DNA of 33,343 nucleotides from Chloroflexota bacterium. Its GTDB lineage: Bacteria > Chloroflexota > Anaerolineae > Anaerolineales > Villigracilaceae. The stretch lies in NCBI GenBank assembly GCA_024434165.1, contig QMIW01000043.1, positions 1 through 33,343 on the forward strand, in the 5' to 3' direction. The notes beneath the pieces are model-generated. The model saw only the letters and a list, made by a program, of their open reading frames with translations. It had not been told where the DNA came from and did not search any database. Shown here piece after piece: positions 24,927 through 33,257 of the stretch. Each line of letters begins with the position of its first letter. Position 1 is the first letter of the stretch. The translations under genes were made by a program, and so were the position numbers.

Positions 24927-27638
24927 TTAGAGCAAGCCCAACTCGCGGGCGCGGGCAACCGCCTCGGTGCGGTTCTCGACTTGCAGTTTGTTGAAGATGC
25001 GCAGGTTGTGCCCCTTGACCGTGCTGAGCGCCAGATACAGCCGCTGACCGATCTCTGTGTTGGAATGTCCCGCGGCAATGAGACGCAGGATTTCGATTTC
25101 ACGGTTGGTGAGAGGCTCAACGATTTCAGATTTACGATTTTGGATTTTAGATTGAAAAATGATTTCCGCTGATTGCGGGAAAAAATTCAAAATGCGGTCA
25201 ACATACCGAAGCAAGGGATGAGCGGGGGACTTCGCCCTCAGATCAGAAAGCAGCGAACGCATCGCTTCACCCTCATTCACGAAAATGCGGATGTAGCCCT
25301 CAGGCTCAGCCAGTATCAGTGCGCGTTCCAGTGCGGAAAGGGCTTGGGGATGATTGCCCTGTGCCTGATGAACAAGCGCTTGCGTCAACAGGATTTCGAT
25401 TACGCTCCCCATCCGCTTTTGCGATTCAGCCAAAGCCAGCAGGCGTTCGAGCATTTCATGGACCCCAGCAAAGGAACCTTCGGCTAGACATACCCGCGCC
25501 AACGTGAGATGTTCGTACTCGCCCAGATAACTCGCTTCATCCTTGACCGAGAGGCTGCGTTCCCGCGCCCAAGCCTGAGCCTTGTCCAAGCGGCCTTGTC
25601 TGAGATGGATGCGCGCCTTGTGAGCCGCGATCGGATGAAAGATGGGGATCGGGTTTTTGACGTAGCCTCTCTGGGCGTCGTCCAAAGATTGGAGGGCAGA
25701 ATCAAATTCCCCGTCCGATTCTTTGAGGCGGGCCTGCGCGAGATTCCAACGATGAGTCCAATCCACCAGAGTTGTGCGCTGACCCAAGTCCGCGGCAATT
25801 TCCAGAGACTGGGCGGACGCGGCGTTATCGCCCCGTTCATGCGCAAGCATTGCCAATTCCAAGTGATGATGCGCGGTAATGGTTTCAGACTCCCGTCCAT
25901 GCGCGGCGGCTTGTTGGATGGCGTGCCGGAGGGACTTTTCGGCATCATTCAGGCGACCCAATATCACCTGCATATCCGCCACGGCAAAGGCGCTGGCAAT
26001 TGCAAACTCCTGTTTGCCCAATCTTTGCATGTCTTCGATCCAGGCATGAATGGCGCGGAGGGATGATTCCAGATTGCCGGTTACCCAATGGGTAAACCCC
26101 AGTGTGATGGCGGCTTCGGCGCGATGGAAAACATCGTCCTCGGGCATGAGCGGAATGGACAGTTCGGCGTATTTAATTGTTTCCGCCAGGTTGCCTTGTA
26201 TCTGGGCATTATTGGACCGAATCAGGGCAATGATCGCCAGCAGGGATTTTGACTCATCGCGCTCCAGCGCGTCAGCCAATGCGCGCTCGGCGTTTTGCAG
26301 GTAGGTTTCGCTCGACTCCACTTCTCCAGCATCTGAATAAGCCCGCCCAAGCGAGACACATAATCTGGGACGGGAGCAAACTACCGCATTAGGCAGTTTC
26401 TTCACCCAGCCAATCCAAGCGGCGGTCTGGAAATTGCGTTCCATGCCCTGCCAAGCCGCTTCGGCCAGATTTGCCGACCGCTCAAAATCGCCAGCCGCGA
26501 GGGCATGGTGGAAGGCTTGCGCCAGGTCGGCGTTCGCCTCATACCACACGCTGGCGCGCAGATGATATTCGGGAAGTTCACGCGGTTGGCCGAGTCGCTG
26601 ACGCAGCAAATCGCCGAACAAGTGGTGATAGCGATACCAACGCCGTTCATTATCCAATGGGACAATGAACAGGTTCGCGCGTTCGAGCTGTTCCAGAATC
26701 TCCTGCCCCGATGTGGAAGGGTCGAGCAGGACGGCGTCACATAGCGGACCGCACATACGGTCAAGAATCGAAGTGCGCAACAGGAAGGTTTGAATCTCTT
26801 CTGATTGCTGTCCCAAAACCTCTTCGATCAGATAATCAAGCACAAAACGATGACTGCCCGTAAAGGACTTGACAAAACTGGCGGCGTCTTGATGTCCCTG
26901 CATCGAAAGCGCCGCCAATTGCAGACCGGCGATCCAGCCTTCGGTGCGGGACTCCAGCGCGGCAATATCTCCATTGGATAGATTCAGTCCCATCACGCGG
27001 TTGAGGAACTCGGTCGCTTCGGCGGCGGTGAACTGCAAATCGGCGGCGCGCAGTTCGGTCAGTTGACCGCGAGCGCGCAGGCGAGCCAGTGGCAGGGACG
27101 GGTCTTCGCGCGCGGTGATGACCAGGTGCATCTGCGGCGGCAGGCGCTCGACCAGAAAGGCGAGGGCTTCGTCCACGGATTTGGAATCAACCACGTGGTA
27201 GTCGTCAAGGATGAGGAGAAATGGATCGGGAATGGAAGAAATTTCATTGAGTAGAGCCGTCAAAGCAATTTCGACTTGCGGCTGCTGGCGAGATTGGAGC
27301 GTTTGCAATATCCCCTCGCCAAGTCCCGCCTTGATGGTCTGCAACGCTGCGATCAGGTACGCGATGAAGCGGACTGGGTCTTTGTCCCCTTCGTCCAAGG
27401 ATAGCCACGCAACCCTCACCCCTTCTTCTCTCCCTGCGGGAGAGGGGTTAGAGGTGAGGGCAGCAATCCATTCGCTGATCAATGTAGTTTTGCCAAATCC
27501 AGCCGAAGCGGAGATGAGCGTCAGTCTGCGACCCATCGCCAGCCCCTCGTTCATCCGCTCGATCAGGCGCGGGCGGAGGACGATTTTAGACCGCGGCGCT
27601 GGGATATACAGCTTTGTGGCGAGGATTTGCGCAGGCAC
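24927..27638 (-). CDS. MalT/LuxR-type ATP-dependent transcriptional regulator 2, with in-frame repeat insertions
   Basis: 903 residues, paralogous to the regulator at 20402-23047. Walker A is in SAGFGKTTLI (about residues 45-54), LLILDDYHVV is Walker B, and helical repeats follow. The C-terminal LuxR domain is PLTNREIEILRLIAAGHSNTEIGQRLYLALSTVKGHNLRIFNKL. I chose GTG at 27636-27638 because TATAAT ends 6 bp upstream and the protein then starts with the paralogue's PAQILATKLYIP pattern. Two oddities are seen: a 48-bp palindrome encodes about residues 60-76 (SNPSPAGREEG), and the linker before the LuxR domain (QSKIQNRKSEI) comes from AT-rich repeated DNA. The frame stays open through both. Confidence 0.9.
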   Translation of the reverse strand: MPAQILATKLYIPAPRSKIVLRPRLIERMNEGLAMGRRLTLISASAGFGKTTLISEWIAALTSNPSPAGREEGVRVAWLSLDEGDKDPVRFIAYLIAALQTIKAGLGEGILQTLQSRQQPQVEIALTALLNEISSIPDPFLLILDDYHVVDSKSVDEALAFLVERLPPQMHLVITAREDPSLPLARLRARGQLTELRAADLQFTAAEATEFLNRVMGLNLSNGDIAALESRTEGWIAGLQLAALSMQGHQDAASFVKSFTGSHRFVLDYLIEEVLGQQSEEIQTFLLRTSILDRMCGPLCDAVLLDPSTSGQEILEQLERANLFIVPLDNERRWYRYHHLFGDLLRQRLGQPRELPEYHLRASVWYEANADLAQAFHHALAAGDFERSANLAEAAWQGMERNFQTAAWIGWVKKLPNAVVCSRPRLCVSLGRAYSDAGEVESSETYLQNAERALADALERDESKSLLAIIALIRSNNAQIQGNLAETIKYAELSIPLMPEDDVFHRAEAAITLGFTHWVTGNLESSLRAIHAWIEDMQRLGKQEFAIASAFAVADMQVILGRLNDAEKSLRHAIQQAAAHGRESETITAHHHLELAMLAHERGDNAASAQSLEIAADLGQRTTLVDWTHRWNLAQARLKESDGEFDSALQSLDDAQRGYVKNPIPIFHPIAAHKARIHLRQGRLDKAQAWARERSLSVKDEASYLGEYEHLTLARVCLAEGSFAGVHEMLERLLALAESQKRMGSVIEILLTQALVHQAQGNHPQALSALERALILAEPEGYIRIFVNEGEAMRSLLSDLRAKSPAHPLLRYVDRILNFFPQSAEIIFQSKIQNRKSEIVEPLTNREIEILRLIAAGHSNTEIGQRLYLALSTVKGHNLRIFNKLQVENRTEAVARARELGLL
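25122..25154. repeat. AT-rich repeated word inside MalT-like gene 2
   Basis: Near-tandem GATTT(C/A/T)-type units of about 8-11 bp. In the gene frame they encode QSKIQNRKSEI, in the linker just before the LuxR domain. Regulator 1 has a shorter, different linker there. Confidence 0.55.
27413..27460. repeat. Palindromic repeat, family A copy 3, in frame inside a coding sequence
   Basis: Outer arms CCCTCACC (27413-27420) / GGTGAGGG (27453-27460) and inner stem CTCTCCC (27428-27434) / GGGAGAG (27438-27444) match the intergenic copy at 7901-7947. Its length, 48 bp, is a multiple of three, and it keeps the MalT-like frame open. Confidence 0.85.
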
Positions 27639-27644
27639 AACGCA

Positions 27645-27650
27645 ATTATA
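27645..27650 (-). promoter_or_regulatory. -10 box for a leaderless MalT-like mRNA (regulator 2)
   Basis: TATAAT, then 6 nt (TGCGTT), then GTG. It has the same arrangement as regulator 1. No good -35 hexamer is visible. Confidence 0.5.
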
Positions 27651-28249
27651 AGCATGTCCGCAAAACTTGGTGGACGCAGTTCTTTTGATAATGTGCATGC
27701 AAAGGTTGTCAGCGGCTGCGCTCCAGCCGCCGTTCGCCGGTGGGTGCAGGTGAGACGCAGTACCTATTCTGGGCGTAAATAATCCCCGGCGGCGTTTTGC
27801 GAGGGGATCCTACGCCGGGGAAAGCGCCATTATGCCCAGAATGGGTACGAAGTGGTACGGCGCAGGGAGCAAACTGTCTGACATGTTTTGCGTACAGACC
27901 GACCATTTTGGGAAACATTCAAATTCTGTAGAATCAAGCCGCAAGAATATGCGCGTAAAAAAACCGTTTCTGCATGGCTAAAAACGGGCTGCTGTTGCTG
28001 CATAGTCGTTTCATATAGGACAAAACTCCAAAAACAAGAATAGAGTTCCCTATATTGGAAAATACTCGTTTACGGGTATCCACCGCAGATTTCACAGACG
28101 ATCATGTCCCATTCTCCTGCTACCAAAATTATCCGCGCGATCTGCCTTTCTGTCATCGTCAATCCGACTTAAATGGACATCCAACTTTCGTCGGATGCCA
28201 AATCTGGGAATGGAAAGCGGGAACATGGATTCCTCCCTTCATGGACTTA
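27651..28249. other. 600-bp intergenic stretch with hairpins, no convincing gene
   Basis: The sequence between regulator 2 and the membrane protein gene at 28250 has a small hairpin (27712-27718/27724-27730), the long palindrome at 27761-27847, and AT-richer DNA after 27950. Short open frames are present, but none has a ribosome-binding site or recognisable domain. Confidence 0.5.
27761..27847. repeat. 87-bp imperfect palindrome
   Basis: The arms beginning TACCTATTCTGGGC (27761-27774) and ending GCCCAGAATGGGTA (27834-27847) are inverted with one mismatch. A second inner pair, TCCCCGGCG (27783-27791) and CGCCGGGGA (27813-27821), is perfect. The whole could fold as a long stem or cruciform. 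It is unlike families A and B. Confidence 0.7.
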
Positions 28250-28993
28250 TTATGCCTTCGCCAACTTCATGACCGGGTGTGTCTTTCGCTCCATCCACAA
28301 CTTGCGGAAGGAAACGATGTGCCCGGCAACCGCGAGCTGCACCAAAAAGGTCGGCAGCCAGATGTATGGCGCTTGCGTGACCCAGATATTGCTCTCTGCA
28401 AATACCTGAAAGGGGACGGGCAGGGAAAGGATGCTGACGATGGTGATGTTTAGCACCAAGCCCAAACCAATGAGGTTCAAGACGGTGTAGGCAGGTCTGG
28501 AGAGTGGTTTGTTCCTGAAAAAGACCAGCACACCCAATGCCAGCAAACCCGTGAGCACGTCCCAGTTGCGCCCTTCGAGCGTGACCTGAATGGGAGCCAA
28601 GCCCTGCTTGTGGAAGAGCATCAGCAGAATCTCGATCACCAGACGATAGACCTGAAAGCCGAACAAAGCATACAGGGAAAACCCTTTTGCGATTCGTTTG
28701 CCAACAGGTGAAAACGCGCTGAGGAATATTGTGAGCAGACCCATGACAAGCATGATGATGACCGGTGAGGGCTTGGCGTTGAAGTTGGAGGTAATACCCA
28801 GTTTTGCCAGCATGAACGGGATGCCCAGCCAGAGCATAAGACCGATGCTTGTGTAGGTCGTCCACTGTTTGGAGGTGGATAAAGGCTCATCCTCCACGCG
28901 CCCGGCCTGATGGACGGCAAGAAGCGTAAGTCCCGCCATGGTAAAGACCAGTCCGACGAAGAGAACAAGATTGAAGATGGGTAAGGTTAACAT
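28250..28993 (-). CDS. Multi-pass membrane protein of unknown function
   Basis: 247 residues with about seven hydrophobic segments, starting MLTLPIFNLVLFVGLVFTMAG. No catalytic motif or named family was recognised. The ATG at 28991-28993 has AAGGAG 7 bp upstream, almost the same leader as the two genes before it. It lies 27 bp after the hydrolase gene and is the last gene of the operon starting at 32380. Confidence 0.75.
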   Translation of the reverse strand: MLTLPIFNLVLFVGLVFTMAGLTLLAVHQAGRVEDEPLSTSKQWTTYTSIGLMLWLGIPFMLAKLGITSNFNAKPSPVIIMLVMGLLTIFLSAFSPVGKRIAKGFSLYALFGFQVYRLVIEILLMLFHKQGLAPIQVTLEGRNWDVLTGLLALGVLVFFRNKPLSRPAYTVLNLIGLGLVLNITIVSILSLPVPFQVFAESNIWVTQAPYIWLPTFLVQLAVAGHIVSFRKLWMERKTHPVMKLAKA

Positions 28994-29020
28994 GTCAAAT
29001 CTCCTTGAAATATGTGTTTG

Positions 29021-29986
29021 TTATTGCATTTCCTTTGAGAGGAAGTCCCGAATCACGCGCCCGCATTCCTGCGGTTTATCCAGAAAAGGCAAGTGACCCG
29101 CGCGCATTTCATGCAGGTCTGCATTGGGCATGAGGTGTTTTACGCGCCGCGCCACTTCGAGGCCGCCGAAGGGGTCGTTGTCGCCCCATACGAATTGCAC
29201 GGGTTGTTGAACGCGCTGCAACTCATCTGCCCGCATTTGGTAGTTGGGCTTTGCTCCCGTGACGGTTGCGACGGCTGAGATTAGAGTTGTCCAGGTCTCG
29301 AGGTAGGTCGGCAGGTTGAAGAAGTGATACGCAACATCCGCCGCCGCTTTTGGCATCGCGGCGATATCCTCCGCGCGACTGCCCTGGATGCTGAGACCAT
29401 GCAAAGCGTTCTCGATTTCCCTGGGCTGCATGTTCGGCGCGATCAAACGGTTGACGCCGGGGACGCTCAGCAAACGCATGAAGAACGGCGCGCTGGTATC
29501 CAGAATGAGCGCGGGGCAGCCCATCTGCGCCAAACGAGAGACCCGCTCGGGAACATCGAGCGCCAGCCAGAGACCCCACAAACCGCCCATCGAATTGCAC
29601 ACAACGGGTACGCGCTGCAAGTCGAACGCATCCATCACGGATTGCAGAGTCTTGACCGCGAACTGCCGCACATCCACCTGCCGATGGTCAATGCCGTCGC
29701 TCAACCCGCCGCCGGGACGATTCACGATGACCATGCGCCAGCCCTTGAGTTCTGCCGCCAGCGCGGCGTAGAAGACGGCGTCGCCTGAGCCGCCAGGAAT
29801 CATCAATAACGGACGCCCCTCACCAACTTCCAAAACGCGGACGCGCAGGTTCGGATTTTGCAGTTCTACGAAATGGACTTTGTAATCCAGTCCATAATGT
29901 GCGAAGTAACGTTGCTCGGCATCCAGGGCAGCCTGGCTTCTCGGGTCGTTGTGGTCAATGCGGGTGATGGTTGGAATTTGCTTCAT
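29021..29986 (-). CDS. Alpha/beta hydrolase
   Basis: 321 residues. The fold's strand-turn-helix pattern is visible: PLLMIPGGSGDA with the oxyanion loop, MVIVNRPGGGLSD, then the nucleophile elbow VCNSMGGLWG (S132). VWGDNDPFGG supplies the acid and AGHLPFLDKP the histidine. The elbow reads C-N-S-M-G, so the first glycine of GxSxG is replaced by cysteine. It is likely a cytoplasmic esterase, lactonase or C-C hydrolase; the substrate is unknown. AAGGAG lies 8 bp before the ATG. It sits 14 bp after the HExxH membrane protein gene. Confidence 0.85.
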   Translation of the reverse strand: MKQIPTITRIDHNDPRSQAALDAEQRYFAHYGLDYKVHFVELQNPNLRVRVLEVGEGRPLLMIPGGSGDAVFYAALAAELKGWRMVIVNRPGGGLSDGIDHRQVDVRQFAVKTLQSVMDAFDLQRVPVVCNSMGGLWGLWLALDVPERVSRLAQMGCPALILDTSAPFFMRLLSVPGVNRLIAPNMQPREIENALHGLSIQGSRAEDIAAMPKAAADVAYHFFNLPTYLETWTTLISAVATVTGAKPNYQMRADELQRVQQPVQFVWGDNDPFGGLEVARRVKHLMPNADLHEMRAGHLPFLDKPQECGRVIRDFLSKEMQ

Positions 29987-30000
29987 GGGTAAATCTCCTT

Positions 30001-30699
30001 TTATAAATTCGTTTGCTCATGTCGGCGGAACATCCGATGTCCGCCGAAGAGGAAGAGCGAGGCGACGATCAGGTTGACGATCCAAATGGCGAGCGGAACT
30101 CCAATCAGTGCAGGTTCGTTTGAGCCGGATTCCGTGCCAAGGAGCCACACATCCAGGGCTGTGATTGACCCAAGAATGACGAACGGCAAAATCCACGACA
30201 CGGCAAACACAGGCACGCGCCAGCGATTGGCGATGGAACGATAGGCAACCACGAGCGGCGGCAATGCTAGAAGGAACAGAATCCCTGCAATAACAAATGA
30301 ATTAGGCTGCTGAAGATTCGTACGCGCCACCAGCCATTCGTCTCCGCTGCCCATAAGAGGGAGTGGAAAACGCAGATGGGCGTAGCTCGCAAAGATCAGG
30401 GTGTATGCAAAAAGCATGTGTTTGCGTTTTGTCAGCCAATAGGCTCCCAGCCAGGCGATTGCAAAAGACAGCAATGGACCCGCGAGTGTGACAACCGCAT
30501 CCAGCCGACACTCAGGTTTGGGGATATACGTTGTAAACGTCATCGTCCCCAAACCGCCGCACAACAATCCGCCCACCAGATGGTGAAAGATTTCATGCGC
30601 CTGATAGGAAAGAAATGTCAACAGAAGGAATAGAGTTGCGTATCGCAGGGTAATGGGCACGTTCACTCTGCCTTCCGCTTCCGCCGATTTGAAATTCAT
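30001..30699 (-). CDS. Membrane protein with an HExxH motif (M50-like putative protease)
   Basis: 232 residues, about six hydrophobic segments. HEIFHH at residues 35-40 lies at the end of the first helix, as in site-2-type membrane metalloproteases, followed by a glycine-rich stretch (LVGGLLCGGLG). LAGPLLSFAIAW resembles the conserved AGP...N region of that class, though the usual second-motif aspartate is not obvious. It may be a membrane protease or an inactive relative. The start ATG at 30697-30699 is preceded by AAAGG; the open frame upstream encodes an Arg-rich run and overlaps the gene spacer, so it was rejected. Confidence 0.65.
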   Translation of the reverse strand: MNFKSAEAEGRVNVPITLRYATLFLLLTFLSYQAHEIFHHLVGGLLCGGLGTMTFTTYIPKPECRLDAVVTLAGPLLSFAIAWLGAYWLTKRKHMLFAYTLIFASYAHLRFPLPLMGSGDEWLVARTNLQQPNSFVIAGILFLLALPPLVVAYRSIANRWRVPVFAVSWILPFVILGSITALDVWLLGTESGSNEPALIGVPLAIWIVNLIVASLFLFGGHRMFRRHEQTNL

Positions 30700-30773
30700 T
30701 TTCAGCGCCTTTCTTCTGGCATGAGTCCGCCGTCTATCGGGATACTCGCGCCAGAACTTTGTCAAAGGATGTC

Positions 30774-31889
30774 CTAATGTTTCTCCATCCAGTCCAGGAG
30801 CGTTTGTGACGCCAATCCCAGATTGCCGATCTGACAGTGCTGGTCGGCGTGTTCCGCCTTGGTGAAGATGCGGACCGTCACCGACTTCGCGTTGACCAAT
30901 GCCTGGTGTTGTTTCTTGATCAACATTGGCGGCTGAAAGGCATCATGTTCGCCGCCCGCCAGCAACACATCCTGGTTTACAAGTTCGGAATGAAGGTGTT
31001 CCTTGTTCATGCCCATCATCCACTCTACGGCTTCGATGGGTTCGCTCTTTTTTGCAAGGAACAAAGCCTGTTTGATGGTGTGCCTGAGTTTGCCGTTCGA
31101 CATCTTCATCTTGACCATCCAGTTCATCAGCCCGCGCATCTTCAATAACTGGTTGACCAGTCCGCGATTGAAACCGCCCGCCATCTCCATCCAGTCATAA
31201 ACAGGCGGAAGAGCGATGACGCGGCTGATCCGCTTTTCATAGGCTGCGGCACGGAGGCTCCAATATCCGCCCATCGAAACGCCCAGCAGCGTTACATTGT
31301 CCAGTTTGAAATGATCGAGAATGGTGGCGACTGGTTTTTCCCAGTCATGGTCAAAAGGCAGGTTGTAGGTGCGCAGCGCCCCGCCCTGACCGGGTCCATC
31401 AAACGCAATGACCTCATAACCCGCGTCGGCGAAATACGACCACATGCCGTAAAAATCTTCGATGAACGAGTCGAAACCGCCAAAGGCAACCAGGGTTCCC
31501 TTCGTTGGATTTCCCCTGGGCGCCAGCCTCATTGCGGGCAAAAAACTTCCCGCATAAGGAACTTTATGGCGTTCAATGCCCGCATCTGCGAAACCACGGT
31601 AGAAAAGTTCCTGAAATTTGTCGTACAACGGCATCTTCTGCGCGTCGTCGGGATCCACCAAAAATTCTGCGGCGCGATAATAAAATGCGGCGTTCATGAT
31701 GCGGTTTTCGGCAAGGGCTTCATCGCCCGCCTCCATAAATCCGCGGACATAATCCTCGAAGGTCTTGATCTGCCTGCCGACTTTTTCGATATCTTCCTTG
31801 CGGGTGAATCCGAGCGAGTGCCAGCGGTTCAACTGATAGTTGATGAAAGCGTCCTTGTGAAATTTGAAATATCCAACGGGTAAATTCAT
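30774..31889 (-). CDS. Alpha/beta hydrolase with N-terminal helical cap (FrsA/BAAT-like)
   Basis: 371 residues. About 100 N-terminal residues are helical, followed by a hydrolase core: TLVAFGGFDSF, VIAFDGPGQGG, the nucleophile GVSMGGYW (S205), GGEHDAF with the acid, and AEHADQHCQ with the histidine. This layout is like 2,6-dihydropseudooxynicotine hydrolase and related C-C or ester hydrolases, but the substrate cannot be inferred. Its ATG overlaps the TGA of the upstream cupin gene (ATGA) and has AAGGAG 7 bp before it, so the two are coupled. Confidence 0.88.
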   Translation of the reverse strand: MNLPVGYFKFHKDAFINYQLNRWHSLGFTRKEDIEKVGRQIKTFEDYVRGFMEAGDEALAENRIMNAAFYYRAAEFLVDPDDAQKMPLYDKFQELFYRGFADAGIERHKVPYAGSFLPAMRLAPRGNPTKGTLVAFGGFDSFIEDFYGMWSYFADAGYEVIAFDGPGQGGALRTYNLPFDHDWEKPVATILDHFKLDNVTLLGVSMGGYWSLRAAAYEKRISRVIALPPVYDWMEMAGGFNRGLVNQLLKMRGLMNWMVKMKMSNGKLRHTIKQALFLAKKSEPIEAVEWMMGMNKEHLHSELVNQDVLLAGGEHDAFQPPMLIKKQHQALVNAKSVTVRIFTKAEHADQHCQIGNLGLASQTLLDWMEKH

Positions 31890-32380
31890 TTTGCATCTCC
31901 TTTTTTGATTTCATCTGACATGAATATGTCATAGCGTTTGTATAGATCGAGCAATGTGTGCGGCTTGAGTAATAATGCTGGTTCACGTTGCGACAACGCG
32001 ACCAATTCCTTGAACGCCGACTCCAAACCGCCGGGGATGATGGTCTCCAGCAAACGGGCGGGCTGGTCATGGTCATTGCTGAAGGTGTGCAGTGTATGCG
32101 TCGGCACACAGACGAACGCGCCAGGCTCTGCGGTAAAGAATCGACTGCCAAGCTGAAACGTCACCTTGCCTTCCAGCACATAAAATCCCTGATGCGTGAT
32201 TTTGTGCCAATGGAGCGGCGCGCCTGCGAAGCACGGCGGCAGGGTATGTTCGAGCAGCGCCCACGCGCCATCGGTCTCGTCGCCGCTCACTTTGAAAGCC
32301 AGGGTTGTGCCCATAAAAGTGAGGGTCGGTCCGCCGCCGGGAGCCAGCGTGATGGAAGGTTGTTTGGAAGTCTTGTTCAT
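31886..32380 (-). CDS. Cupin-domain protein
   Basis: 164 residues. Cupin motif 1 appears as PLHWHKITHQGFYVLEGKVTFQLG (H57, H59, H63, E70) and motif 2 as VPTHTLHTFSN (H95, H98), which together form a metal site. Single-domain cupins of this kind are often isomerases, dioxygenases or sensors; the reaction here is unknown. It is the first gene of the operon that continues with two hydrolases and two membrane proteins. Its upstream region faces the XRE/NB-ARC regulator gene across 106 bp, which suggests shared control. Confidence 0.85.
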   Translation of the reverse strand: MNKTSKQPSITLAPGGGPTLTFMGTTLAFKVSGDETDGAWALLEHTLPPCFAGAPLHWHKITHQGFYVLEGKVTFQLGSRFFTAEPGAFVCVPTHTLHTFSNDHDQPARLLETIIPGGLESAFKELVALSQREPALLLKPHTLLDLYKRYDIFMSDEIKKGDAK

Positions 32381-32471
32381 GATGTCCGCATTATGCGATT
32401 TTCAGGATTGAAATGGGTGTCCGAAAGCGCCACAAAAACCGCCACAAGCGATGACAAAGCGCCCGACTGGG

Positions 32472-32489
32472 TATAAAATCCGCCACATG
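32472..32489 (+). promoter_or_regulatory. -10 box for a leaderless XRE/NB-ARC regulator mRNA
   Basis: TATAAAAT (32472-32479) is followed by 7 nt and the ATG at 32487. The spacing equals that of the MalT-like regulator 1 gene. No Shine-Dalgarno is present in the gap. Confidence 0.5.
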
Positions 32490-33257
32490 TTCTCCGAATA
32501 TTCCTTTGGCGAATGGATACGCCGCCGCCGCAAAGCGCTCGATCTGACGCAGGAGCAGCTGGCAAATCTGGTCGGCTGTTCACACTCCGCCGTCCGCAAA
32601 TTCGAGAGCGACGAGCGCCGCCCCTCGATTCAGGTCGCTGAATTGCTCGCCCAGCATTTGAACATTGACGAGTCTCAGCGGACTCGTTTTTTGCAGGTTG
32701 CCCGTGGCGTTATGTCGGTGGATAAAATGCCCGCCTCCTCCTCCGACGTTGAGCCCGCTCCAACACCCCAAACTTTCATCGCCCCGACGAATCTTCCCGC
32801 CGCTGCCACTCCCTTCATCGGTCGTGAACAGGATATTGCGACCCTTGCCAAACTGATTCGAGATCCGCATTGCCGCCTCATCACCCTTTTGGGGCAGGGC
32901 GGCATCGGCAAGACGCGCCTGTCCGTGCATGTGGCAGCCCAATGCCTGGATGAGTTCGAGGGACGGGTGTACTTCTTTCATCTGGCGCCGCTCACCACCC
33001 CCGACGCCATTTTGCCAACCCTTGCCTCCTTCTTTGGTCTGACCGCGCCGAACACGGACTTGAAATCGCGCCTGATTGGGTATTTGCGCGGGAAACATGT
33101 CCTGCTGGCGCTGGATAACTTTGAACATCTTATCCAGGGCGCGGATTTGCTTGGCGAGTTGTTGACTCAAGCGCCGCAGTTGAAGTTGCTCGTCACCTCG
33201 CGTGAACGCCTCAACCTGCAAGGCGAATGGACGCTCGAACTCTCAGAAAGTGTCTGA
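32487..33257 (+). pseudogene. XRE-type HTH/NB-ARC regulator interrupted by an IS
   Basis: Residues about 8-55 are an XRE helix-turn-helix (FGEWIRRRRKALDLTQEQLANLVGCSHSAVRKFE). A linker follows, then a STAND NTPase domain with FIGRE, the P-loop LLGQGGIGKT and the Walker B-like LLALDNFEHL, reaching LLVTSRERLN. Family members continue with several hundred residues of ARC and repeat domains. Here the frame ends after TLELSESV, where the sequence changes to an IS5-like element end. The gene is therefore taken as truncated by insertion. Its start is ATG 32487. It diverges from the cupin operon. Confidence 0.75.

Noticed and set aside
28055-28453. 132-residue plus-strand open frame
   Set aside because: Half of it is antisense to the membrane protein at 28250-28993 and it has no ribosome-binding site or domain.
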